From the NCBI GenBank assembly GCA_035293805.1, contig DATGMD010000089.1, positions 25,390 to 89,389 of the forward strand: 64,000 nt of DNA. The letters are read 5' to 3'. Below the pieces are notes generated by a model, which saw only the letters and a list, made by a program, of their open reading frames with translations, had not been told where the DNA came from and ran no database searches. The position numbers and the translations under genes are program-made. Of this stretch, positions 8,621-17,565 are shown piece by piece; positions within the stretch are counted from its first letter, which is position 1, and each line of letters opens with the position of its first letter. This DNA is from JAJPHF01 sp035293805 (GTDB lineage Bacteria; Chloroflexota; UBA6077; JAJPHF01).

Positions 8621-9298
8621 TTAGTAGATGCGCTTACGCAGCTCTTCGGGCCGCAGGAGCACGATGCGCTGGCGATCGAGCTGGATCAGCCGGTGATCGC
8701 GCATCCACCCCAGGTGCTTGTTCACGCTCTCGCGCGTCGCACCCACCATGGCCGCCAGGTCTTGCTGCGTCAGCTTCAGGTCGATCTCCACGCCGACGTC
8801 GGTCTTCTTCCCGTGGCGATCGGCCAGGTCGAGCAGGCGTTTCGCCAGCCGGCCCGGCACGTCCAGGAAGATCGCGTCCTCGATCAGCTCGTCGGTCGCG
8901 CGCAGGCGGCGGCTCAGCACGCCGAATAGCGCGATCGCCGTCTCGGGGTTGCGCGCGACGAACTCCAGGAAGTCGTCGCGGTGCAGCAGCAAGACCTCGG
9001 CGTTCTGCACGGCGACGACGGTGGCCGAGCGGGGCAGGCCGTCGAACAGCGCCAGCTCGCCGAAGACGTCGCTTGCCTCGAGCACCGCGAGCACGGCTTC
9101 CTCGCCGGATTCCGACGGCAGCACGACCTTCACCTGGCCGCTCGTGAGAATGTAGAGGCCGGTCCCGGGGTCGCCCTTGTGAAAGATCGTCTCGCCCCGA
9201 TGGTAGGTGCGGCGTCGCACTAGCTGGGCGAGTTGCTCGATCCGCTCCGGCGCCAGCTCAGCGAACAGCGCCACCTGCCGCAGCAGTCGCTCCTGCAT
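8621..9298 (-). CDS. Crp/Fnr-family transcriptional regulator
   Basis: A 225-aa regulator with an N-terminal cyclic-nucleotide-binding-type beta-barrel (about residues 15-125) and a C-terminal winged helix (about 160-220; LTQQDLAAMVGATRESVNKHL is the helix-turn-helix). The phosphate-binding cassette FGELALFDGLPRSATVVA keeps the Gly-Glu and Arg-Ser-Ala residues seen in cAMP-binding members. There is no cysteine, so it is not an Fe-S FNR. It lies directly downstream of leuB in the ilv-leu direction with a 123-bp gap holding a TACAAT-like -10, so it may have its own promoter. AGGAGG ribosome site. Its regulon is unknown. Confidence 0.9.
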   Translation of the reverse strand: MQERLLRQVALFAELAPERIEQLAQLVRRRTYHRGETIFHKGDPGTGLYILTSGQVKVVLPSESGEEAVLAVLEASDVFGELALFDGLPRSATVVAVQNAEVLLLHRDDFLEFVARNPETAIALFGVLSRRLRATDELIEDAIFLDVPGRLAKRLLDLADRHGKKTDVGVEIDLKLTQQDLAAMVGATRESVNKHLGWMRDHRLIQLDRQRIVLLRPEELRKRIY

Positions 9299-9421
9299 CG
9301 TTCCTCCTGACGCCGGGGCCGCACGCGCCGCCCGCTCCCCCTGTCACGCATTGTAACGAATACGGGCGGCCAACCGGCGCCGGAACGCCCCGAATCGTAA
9401 GCTTTTCTTCACGCGACCGGG

Positions 9422-10513
9422 TTAGGCGCCGGCCGGCACGGCCTCCCCAACCGCCGCCACCACCGCGTCGCCCATCGCGGAGGTACTGGTCACCGCCTCG
9501 CCCGGCCGCGCCAGATCCGCCGTGCGGTAGCCCTCGGCGATCACCCGGGCCACCGCGCCCTCGATGGCCGCGGCCTCGGTCGGCAGCGCGAGCGAGTGCC
9601 GTAGCATCAACGCGCCGCTCAGGATGCTGCCCAGCGGGTTCGCGATGCCACGGCCCGCGATGTCCGGCGCCGAGCCGTGGATTGGCTCGTACACGCCGAG
9701 GCGGCCATCCCCGAGGCTAGCCGACGGCATCACCCCCAGCGAGCCGGCCAGCGCCGCCGCCTCGTCCGTCAGGATGTCGCCGAACAGGTTCTCCATCACC
9801 AGCACGTCGAAGTCGCGCGGCCGCCGCAGCAGGTGCATCGCGCAGGAGTCGACAAGCGCGTGCTCCGTCTCCACATCGGGGTTCTCGGCCGCCATGCGCT
9901 GGGCGATCCGGCGCCAGAGCTGCGACGTGGCCATGACGTTCGCCTTGTCCACCGACGTGAGCTTACGGCGCCGCTGCCGCGCGAGGTCGTAGCCCACGCG
10001 CAGCACCCGCTCGATCTCACTCCCCCGGTAGGTACAGGTGTCCACCGCGCGCGGGCCGTCGCTCGCCTCCCACTGCTTCTTCGGCTTGCCGAAGTACAGG
10101 CCGCCCGTCAGCTCGCGCACCACGACGAAGTCCACGCCCTCTAACAGGTCGGCGCGCAGCGGCGACGCGGCAGCCAGCTCCGGGTACACGTGAACCGGCC
10201 GCAAGTTGGCATACACTTTCAGCGCCTTCCGCAGGCCCAGCAGCCCCTGCTCGGGCCGCACGCTCGCGCTTGGGTCGTCCCACTTCGGGCCGCCGACCGC
10301 GCCCAGCAGCACCGCATCTGCCCGGCGGCAGCGCGCGAGCGTCTCGGGCCGCAGGGCGACGCCGTGCCGGTCGATGCAGATGCCGCCGAACAGGTCTTCC
10401 TGAAACTCGAACTGGTGCCTGAACCGCCGCCCCACGGCTTGCAGCACCTTGATCGTCTCGCCAGTCACCTCCGGTCCGATACCGTCGCCGGGAAGCACTA
10501 CGATGCGGTACAT
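9422..10513 (-). CDS. leuB: 3-isopropylmalate dehydrogenase
   Basis: Oxidises and decarboxylates 3-isopropylmalate to 2-oxoisocaproate in leucine biosynthesis, NAD-dependent. 363 aa, family length. Recognised by the start LPGDGIGPEV, the RELTGGLYFG loop, TSVDKANVM, the metal-binding ENLFGDILTDEAAAL segment and the nucleotide motif HGSAPDIAG. It is the last biosynthetic gene of ilvB-ilvH-ilvC-leuA-leuB; leuC and leuD (isopropylmalate isomerase) are absent and must lie elsewhere. GAGGGG ribosome site before the ATG at 10513; the frame is open upstream of this but matches nothing. Confidence 0.96.
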   Translation of the reverse strand: MYRIVVLPGDGIGPEVTGETIKVLQAVGRRFRHQFEFQEDLFGGICIDRHGVALRPETLARCRRADAVLLGAVGGPKWDDPSASVRPEQGLLGLRKALKVYANLRPVHVYPELAAASPLRADLLEGVDFVVVRELTGGLYFGKPKKQWEASDGPRAVDTCTYRGSEIERVLRVGYDLARQRRRKLTSVDKANVMATSQLWRRIAQRMAAENPDVETEHALVDSCAMHLLRRPRDFDVLVMENLFGDILTDEAAALAGSLGVMPSASLGDGRLGVYEPIHGSAPDIAGRGIANPLGSILSGALMLRHSLALPTEAAAIEGAVARVIAEGYRTADLARPGEAVTSTSAMGDAVVAAVGEAVPAGA

Positions 10514-10644
10514 CGTTCCCCTCGCTGCGCGGACTGCCGAGCGCACAAAACGGGCTGGCCGCCGGGGCGCCGGCCGCCAGCCCGCCGCGCTGGGCGCAAA
10601 GCGGTTCTCGTTCCTCGGGTCGCGCCCCCGCGACCGCTCGGCGG

Positions 10645-12204
<1,560 letters not shown>

Positions 12205-12356
12205 CTGATCCTCCCTGCCGCGCTGCGCTGCGCGGGCCGCTCGCGGGACGCTTGGCGCCGCCGCCCGTCCCCGCTCTCCGCCGCCCCCGGCCGGTCGCCC
12301 TCGACCGCCCGCTACCTCGTCAACCACACTCTACTGCTTCCGGCACCAAGGCGCGC

Positions 12357-13352
12357 CTACTTCTTCTTGATGAACGGCATCATGGCGCGTAGCTCCGCGC
12401 CGACCTTCTCGATCGGGTGCTCCGCCTCCAGCCGTCGCGTCGCCAGGAAGTTCGGGCGTCCCGCCTGATTCTCCAGGATCCAGGTGCGCGCGAACTCACC
12501 GTTCTGAATGGCGCGCAGCCGCTCGCGCATCCGCTCCTTCACGCCCTCGTCGATGATCATCGGGCCGGCGTAGTAGTCGCCGAACTCGGCCGTGTCGCTC
12601 ACCGAGTAGCGCATCCGCGCCAGGCCACCCTCGTAGATCAGGTCGATGATCAGCTTCAGCTCGTGGCAGACCTCGAAGTACGCCGACTCCGGCTGGTAGC
12701 CCGCCTCGGTCAGCACCTCGAATCCCGCCTTGATCAGCGCGCTCACGCCGCCGCAGAGCACCGTCTGCTCGCCGAACAGGTCCGTCTCGGTCTCTTCCTT
12801 GAACGTCGTCTCCAGCACGCCCGCCCGCGTGCCGCCGATGCCCTTCGCGTAGGCCAGCGCGATGTCGTGCGCGCGGCCCGTGTAGTCTTGGTAGACTGCG
12901 ACGAGCATCGGCACACCCTGTCCCTCGACGAACACCTCGCGCTCGCGGTGGCCGGGCGCCTTGGGCGCCACCATCGTCACGTCCACGTCGGCCGGCGGCA
13001 CGATCTGGTTGTAGTGAATGTTGAACCCGTGGGCGAACATCAGCATGTTGCCCGGCCGGAGGTTCGGCTTGATGTCGCTCTCGTACAGCCCACGCTGCGT
13101 CTGGTCCGGCACGAGCACCGTGATGATGTCGGCCGCCGCTGCCGCCTGGTCGGGCGTCGTCACCTGGAGCCCCTCGGCCTCCGCGATCGGCCACGACTTG
13201 CTGCCCTTGTACAGCCCGACGACCACGTCGCAGCCGCTGTCACGCAGGTTCAGCGCGTGCGCGTGGCCCTGGCTCCCGTAGCCCAGGATGGCGATCTTCT
13301 TCCCCTCCAGCAGGGCCAGATCGGCATCCGCGTCGTAATACACCGTTGCCAT
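12357..13352 (-). CDS. ilvC: Ketol-acid reductoisomerase (NADP+)
   Basis: Converts 2-acetolactate or acetohydroxybutyrate to dihydroxy-isovalerate or -methylvalerate, the second common step to valine, leucine and isoleucine. 331 aa, the short class I form. The Rossmann loop GYGSQGHAHALNLRDSG is at about residues 24-40; the knotted C-terminal domain has the metal ligands in ETETDLFGEQ and the YFEVCHELKLI helix. GGAAGAG ribosome site. A pair of REP-like palindromes separates it from ilvH upstream and could trim the transcript between them. Confidence 0.97.
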   Translation of the reverse strand: MATVYYDADADLALLEGKKIAILGYGSQGHAHALNLRDSGCDVVVGLYKGSKSWPIAEAEGLQVTTPDQAAAAADIITVLVPDQTQRGLYESDIKPNLRPGNMLMFAHGFNIHYNQIVPPADVDVTMVAPKAPGHREREVFVEGQGVPMLVAVYQDYTGRAHDIALAYAKGIGGTRAGVLETTFKEETETDLFGEQTVLCGGVSALIKAGFEVLTEAGYQPESAYFEVCHELKLIIDLIYEGGLARMRYSVSDTAEFGDYYAGPMIIDEGVKERMRERLRAIQNGEFARTWILENQAGRPNFLATRRLEAEHPIEKVGAELRAMMPFIKKK

Positions 13353-13382
13353 TTTCGTCTCTTCCTTATGCCGATAGCGTCT

Positions 13383-13495
13383 GTTCCCTCTCCCCCTGGA
13401 AGAGGGTTTCTGTTCCCTCTCCCCCTGAGAGAGGGTTAGGGTGCGGGAACCGGCCCTCACCCTAACCCTCTCTCAGGGAGAGGGCCCCCACCCTG
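13383..13495. repeat. REP-like palindromic pair between ilvH and ilvC
   Basis: Contains units of the form CCCTCTCCCCCTGAGAGAGG followed by GGTTAGGGTG, once forward (about 13416-13444), once inverted (about 13456-13489), plus a partial forward unit at 13388. Each unit has a CCTCTC/GAGAGG palindromic core. The same core occurs in the five-unit cluster near 43.6 kb. Head-to-head pairing makes a long inverted repeat, like BIMEs in enterobacteria. Confidence 0.75.
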
Positions 13496-13499
13496 CCGG

Positions 13500-14018
13500 C
13501 TACGCGGTTAGCTCGCGGACCTTGTCGCTCTCCTGGGCCACCTGCGGGCCGCGCACCATCGCGACGACGCCGGTGCGCACCATCTCCTTGATGCCGAAGG
13601 CGCGCAGCACCTGCACCAGCGAGTCGATCTTGTCGGGCGTGCCCGTCACCTCCACGATCAACGAGTTGGGCGCCACGTCCACCACCCGCGCCCGGTAGAT
13701 GTCGACCAGCTGGATGATCTCGCCGCGGGTGCTCGGCTTGCTGGTCACCTTGATCATCGCCAGCTCGCGCTCAACCGTCTGGTCCTCGGTGACGTCGCTC
13801 ACCTTGCGGACCTCGATGATCTTGTAGAGCTGCTTCACCACCTGCTCGACGGCCGTCTTCGAGCCGTCGACGACGATCGTGAGCCGCATCACGTTGCGGA
13901 TGTCGGTGTGGCCCACCGCCAGGCTCTGGATAGCGAAGCCGCGGCAGCGGAACAGGCTCAGCACCCGGTTGAACGTGGACGGGTCATTCTCCATGGTCGC
14001 GACAAGCGTGTGTTGCAC
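13500..14018 (-). CDS. ilvH: Acetolactate synthase small (regulatory) subunit
   Basis: Regulatory subunit of acetohydroxyacid synthase; the ACT domain binds valine and the subunit stimulates IlvB. 172 aa. The N-terminal ACT domain opens with HTLVATMENDPSTFNRVLSL and has the FRCRGFAIQSLAVGHT segment (family R-G-FNI-SL); the C-terminal half carries the ferredoxin-like ALS_ss domain (VELAMIKV..., VDVAPNSLIVEVTG). The start is GTG at 14018, with AAGGAAAC as ribosome site. Only 6 bp separate it from the ilvB stop, so the two subunits are co-translated. Confidence 0.95.
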   Translation of the reverse strand: MQHTLVATMENDPSTFNRVLSLFRCRGFAIQSLAVGHTDIRNVMRLTIVVDGSKTAVEQVVKQLYKIIEVRKVSDVTEDQTVERELAMIKVTSKPSTRGEIIQLVDIYRARVVDVAPNSLIVEVTGTPDKIDSLVQVLRAFGIKEMVRTGVVAMVRGPQVAQESDKVRELTA

Positions 14019-14024
14019 GTTTCC

Positions 14025-15776
14025 TTACCCCCGCAGCGTCACCGGCTCGGCCGGCATGGGCGCGCCCTCGTCGTCCGCCGCCTCCCGCCCGCCGGCGTGC
14101 GCGTCGTTGACGATCACCTCGGCCAGCGACGTGCCCGGCACCACCATCGGGTACACGCACTCGTCGGCCTTCACCATGAACTCGATCAGCGCCGGGCCCG
14201 GGTGCGCCATCGCCGCCCGCACGGCCGGCAGTGCGTCCTCGGGCCGGCTCACGCGCCACGACGCGATGCCGTAGGCCTCCGCGATCTTCATGAAGTTCGG
14301 CGTCCCCGACAGGTCCACGGCCACGTAGTTCTTCTGGTAAAACAGCTCCTGCCACTGGCGGACCATGCCCAGGTTGTGGTTGTTCACCAGCGCGATCTTC
14401 AGCGGGATGCGCTCATTGGCCACCACGGCCAGCTCTTGCATCACCATCTGGAAGCCGCCGTCGCCCGAGACGCACCACACCGTCTCGTTCGGCCGCGCCA
14501 CCTGCGCGCCAATGGCGGCCGGCAGCGAGTACCCCATCGTGCCCAGCCCGCCCGACGACAGGTGCGTGTTCGGCCGCGTGAACGGGAAGCGCTGCGCCAC
14601 GAACATCTGGTGCTGGCCCACGTCGGTGACGATCGTCGTGTCGCCGCGCGTCGCCTCCCGGATCGCCTCGATCACCTGCGGCGTCGTCAACTGCCCGGGC
14701 GCCGCCGGCACCGCCGGCAGCGGGTAGAGCCGCTGCCACTCCCGAATGACGTTGAACCACGCCGAGCGGTCCACCGGCTCGCCCAGCTCGGGCAGCAGCG
14801 CGTTCAGCACGCGCTTCACGTCGCCCACGATCGGCACGTCGGTGCGGACGTTCTTGCCGATCTCCGCGGGGTCGATGTCGATGTGGACGATCTTCGCCTT
14901 TGGCGCGAACGCGGAGAACTTGCCCATCGCGCGGTCGTCGAAGCGGATGCCGATGCCGATCACCAGGTCCGCCTGGTCCACCGCGTAGCAGGCCGCGGCG
15001 GTGCCGTGCATCCCCAGCATGCCCAGGAACAGTGGGTGGTCGCCCGGGAAGCCGCTAATCCCCAGCAGCGTGTTGACCACCGGCACGTGCTGGCGCTCGG
15101 CCAGCGCCCGCAGCTCGTCCCACGCCTGCGCGATCAGCACGCCGTGGCCGGCGATGATCACCGGCCGGCTCGCCTGCTCCAGCAGCCGCGCCGCCTTGCG
15201 GATCTGCACCATGTTGCCGCGCGACGTGGGGTTGTACCCTGGCAGCTCGACGTGGTCGGGATAGTGGAAGTCGCCCTCCCCAACCAGCACGTCCTTCGGC
15301 ACGTCCACCAGCACCGCGCCCGGCCGCCCCGTACGCGCGATGTGGAAAGCTTCCTTCATCACGCGCGGCAGGTCACGGACGTGCCGCACCAGGAAATTGT
15401 GCTTCGTCACCGGGATCGTGATGCCCGTGATGTCGGCTTCCTGGAAGGCGTCCGAGCCGATCACGCTCGTCGCCACGTTCGCGGTGATCGCCACCACGGG
15501 CGCCGAGTCCATCTGCGCCGTCGCCAGGCCCACCACCAGGTTGATCGCGCCAGGTCCTGAGGTCGCCATGCACACGCCGACGTTGTTGGTCGCCCGCCCG
15601 TAGCCGTCGGCCATGTGGGCCGCGCCCTGCTCGTGCCGCACGAGGATGTGGCGCAAGTCGAACTCCGGCAGCACGTCGTACAGCGGCATGATCGCGCCGC
15701 CCGGCAGGCCGAAGATGTCCTTCACGCCCTCCGCCACCAGCGCCTCGCACACCATGCGCGACCCATTCATTCGCAT
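14025..15776 (-). CDS. ilvB: Acetolactate synthase large (catalytic) subunit
   Basis: Thiamine-diphosphate-dependent condensation of pyruvate with pyruvate or 2-oxobutyrate, first common step of branched-chain synthesis. 583 aa with the three TPP-enzyme domains: N-terminal PYR domain (catalytic Glu in RHEQGAAHMADGY), central FAD-binding domain (GHGVLIA... GIGIRFDDRAMGKF) and C-terminal PP domain with the GDGGFQM...NNHNLGMV metal/TPP motif. ATG at 15776 follows GGGAGGAGAAGG; a second in-frame ATG lies two codons later. First gene of the operon, directly behind the T-box. It needs TPP, whose synthesis operon lies 3.5 kb away. Confidence 0.97.
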   Translation of the reverse strand: MRMNGSRMVCEALVAEGVKDIFGLPGGAIMPLYDVLPEFDLRHILVRHEQGAAHMADGYGRATNNVGVCMATSGPGAINLVVGLATAQMDSAPVVAITANVATSVIGSDAFQEADITGITIPVTKHNFLVRHVRDLPRVMKEAFHIARTGRPGAVLVDVPKDVLVGEGDFHYPDHVELPGYNPTSRGNMVQIRKAARLLEQASRPVIIAGHGVLIAQAWDELRALAERQHVPVVNTLLGISGFPGDHPLFLGMLGMHGTAAACYAVDQADLVIGIGIRFDDRAMGKFSAFAPKAKIVHIDIDPAEIGKNVRTDVPIVGDVKRVLNALLPELGEPVDRSAWFNVIREWQRLYPLPAVPAAPGQLTTPQVIEAIREATRGDTTIVTDVGQHQMFVAQRFPFTRPNTHLSSGGLGTMGYSLPAAIGAQVARPNETVWCVSGDGGFQMVMQELAVVANERIPLKIALVNNHNLGMVRQWQELFYQKNYVAVDLSGTPNFMKIAEAYGIASWRVSRPEDALPAVRAAMAHPGPALIEFMVKADECVYPMVVPGTSLAEVIVNDAHAGGREAADDEGAPMPAEPVTLRG

Positions 15777-15824
15777 CGCCTTCTCCTCCCGCAGCTGCGC
15801 CCGCGCCGCGCCGTCGCGGCCAAT

Positions 15825-15856
15825 AAAAAAAGCCCTCGCCATGTCAGGGACGAGGG
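15825..15856 (-). terminator. T-box terminator 2
   Basis: Stem with arms CCCTCG / CGAGGG followed by TTTTTTT on the minus strand, 49 bp before the ilvB start. It has its own T-box sequence immediately upstream. Confidence 0.82.
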
Positions 15857-15899
15857 TCACTCGCGGTACCACCCCGCTTGATGCGCGCGCCGCAACCAC

Positions 15900-15929
15900 A
15901 AAAAAACCCTCGCCCCGTCGGGACGAGAG
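15900..15929 (-). terminator. T-box terminator 1
   Basis: Stem CTCTCGTCCC / GGGGCGAGGG (includes G-U pairs) followed by TTTTTTT on the minus strand. It competes with the antiterminator formed by the first T-box sequence. Confidence 0.85.
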
Positions 15930-16161
15930 CATTCTCGCGGTACCACCCCACTTGAGTGCGCCGGCGCGGCGCATCCACTCTTGGCAGCAATAACGACTGC
16001 CACACCGTCTCCGACTAGCGGCCACGCCGTTCGCCGGAGCCCCTCCGGGGCGAGTTCGAAGCGCTTCAGGACACCGGCCTTGCACCATTTGCCGGCTCGC
16101 TGGGACCGCCGCGCCTCTACTACTCCCCTTCAACGGGTTTCGTTATGATGATGACGCATGC

Positions 16162-16191
16162 ATCGTAGCACAGCGCGCGACGCAGCGTCAA
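16162..16191 (-). promoter_or_regulatory. Promoter of the T-box/ilvB operon
   Basis: On the minus strand TTGACG (16191-16186), an 18-bp spacer and TACGAT (16167-16162) make a good housekeeping promoter; transcription would start near 16154, just before Stem I. It is divergent to the GT87 gene starting at 16210. Confidence 0.8.
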
Positions 16192-16209
16192 GCGCGCCCT
16201 GGAGCGAGG

Positions 16210-17553
16210 GTGCCCCGTGCTATTCCGCGTCCACGAAGCCGCCGACCCGCTCAGCCCGCCGCCATCGAGCGCGGCCGCAACCTCCTAAGGGACACCCCTG
16301 GAGCGACCACGCAGAGGCGCTGGGCAGCGGGCCCCGCCCTGGAGTGGCTGGCGGTCGCGGCCGCAGCCGCGCTGCTGGCGTGGCAGCTGGCCACCCCCGA
16401 CCCCCGCATCGGCGACGACGATTTCCAGGTCTTCTATCGCGGCGCCGCCGCCATCGCCGTCGGCCGCTCGCCCTACGTCGGCGACTTCGTCAGCCCCCCA
16501 TGGTTCGCCCTCGCGCTGGTCCCGGTGACCTGGCTCCCGCTCGCGGCGGCGCGCGCCATCTGGCTCGCCCTCAACGTCGCCCTGCTCCTCCTGACCACCG
16601 TCGCCTGCGCTCGCTTCGTGGGACGGCGATGGCCGCCTCCTGACGAAGATGCTCCGGCCCGGCGCGAGCGGGCTACAGCCCACCGGGTCGGGCTGCAGTG
16701 GCCCCCGCGGCGCCTGCTGCTCGCGGCGCTCCTGCTTGGCCTCTGGCCGCCCGTCGAGTTCGGGCTAAAGCTCGGCCAGAACTCGCTGCTCGTCTACAGC
16801 CTGGTGCTCGCCGCGCTCCTCGCCGCGCGGGCCCGCCGCTTCGGCCGGGCCGGCGCCATCCTCGCCCTGGCGCTGGTGAAGCCGCAGCTCGTCGTCCTCT
16901 TCGCTGCCGGCCTCGCCGTGCTCGCCGCGCGGCAACGCGCGCTGCCGCGCTACCTCGCCGCGGCTATCGCCGTCGTGGTCGCGCTCGCGCTCGCCGTCCT
17001 GCTCGTCGCGCCCGATGCCTACGCCGACCTCCTCGCGCGCCGCCCCCGCACATGGAACTATTGGGGCTCCACCGTCGCGCTCCCACCCCTGCTAGCCACC
17101 CTGACCGGCTCGCAACCGCTCGCCCTAACGGCCTACGTCCCCGCCGCGGCCGCTGGCAGCCTCGCGCTATTGCGCGCCTGGGCGCGCGAGAAGCCTCGCG
17201 CCCTTGCCTACCTGGCGGCGCTGACCGCCTGCGCGACCCTGCTCCTCACGCCCTATGCCTACCCTTACGATGCCGTGCTGCTCCAACTGCCCGCGCTGTG
17301 GCTCGTGGTGCGGACAAGCACATGCTGGCGCCTCGGCTGGCGCCCGTGGCTCGCCCTCGCCGCCGCCCTCTGCGCGACCTGGCTGCTGGAGCGGCCCGGC
17401 GACTATACCGCCTGGCGCTTTCTCGGACTGTTGCCGCCGCTCGGCCTCCTGAGCACGCTCGTCGCCACGCGCCGCGCGCTATCCTACTCCGGAGCAGCCA
17501 CCGCGCACCGCCGCCCGCAACGACGCGGCGCCCGGCAGTGCGGCAATCGCTAG
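16210..17553 (+). CDS. GT87-type polytopic membrane glycosyltransferase (DUF2029)
   Basis: A 447-aa integral membrane protein with about nine to ten hydrophobic helices and the DUF2029/GT87 pattern: DDFQVFYRGA and RSPY after the first helix, GLKLGQNSLLVY in the middle, LALVKPQL, and TPYAYPYDAVLL late. GT87 members move mannose or related sugars from polyprenyl-phosphate donors to acceptors on the outer face of the membrane. The acceptor is not predictable here. GTG start at 16210 behind GGAGCGAGG; the first 45 residues are Arg/Pro-rich and may be cytoplasmic. A second multi-pass glycosyltransferase-like gene begins 12 bp downstream, so they form an operon. Confidence 0.8.
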   Translation: MPRAIPRPRSRRPAQPAAIERGRNLLRDTPGATTQRRWAAGPALEWLAVAAAAALLAWQLATPDPRIGDDDFQVFYRGAAAIAVGRSPYVGDFVSPPWFALALVPVTWLPLAAARAIWLALNVALLLLTTVACARFVGRRWPPPDEDAPARRERATAHRVGLQWPPRRLLLAALLLGLWPPVEFGLKLGQNSLLVYSLVLAALLAARARRFGRAGAILALALVKPQLVVLFAAGLAVLAARQRALPRYLAAAIAVVVALALAVLLVAPDAYADLLARRPRTWNYWGSTVALPPLLATLTGSQPLALTAYVPAAAAGSLALLRAWAREKPRALAYLAALTACATLLLTPYAYPYDAVLLQLPALWLVVRTSTCWRLGWRPWLALAAALCATWLLERPGDYTAWRFLGLLPPLGLLSTLVATRRALSYSGAATAHRRPQRRGARQCGNR

Positions 17554-17565
17554 CGGCCGAGGACG

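Larger units (their letters stand above)
15825..16154 (-). ncRNA. T-box leader of ilvB, leucine specifier, with two T-box/terminator modules
   Basis: The ilvB leader (minus strand) shows a T-box Stem I: an AGGGGAGTAGTAG start, the GCGAGCCGGCAAATGGTG apical segment, and the specifier loop around GAACTCGCC, where CTC (bases 16054-16052) reads as a leucine codon. Downstream lies the T-box sequence AAGTGGGGTGGTACCGCG (15954-15937) followed by terminator 1 (stem 15929-15907, seven Ts at 15906-15900). Only about 20 bases later there is a second T-box AAGCGGGGTGGTACCGCG (15880-15863) with terminator 2 (stem about 15856-15833, seven Ts at 15831-15825). No second Stem I fits in the gap. Uncharged tRNA-Leu(GAG) should relieve termination; the purpose of the duplicated module is unknown. 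Confidence 0.9.

Noticed and set aside
12417..13439. 340-codon plus-strand reading frame opposite ilvC
   Set aside because: Mirror of the real ilvC in very high-GC DNA; protein is Arg/His/Leu-rich with no motif.
13908..15560. 550-codon plus-strand frame opposite ilvB/ilvH
   Set aside because: Composition-driven antisense frame (His/Arg/Val-rich); ilvB and ilvH are unmistakable on the other strand.
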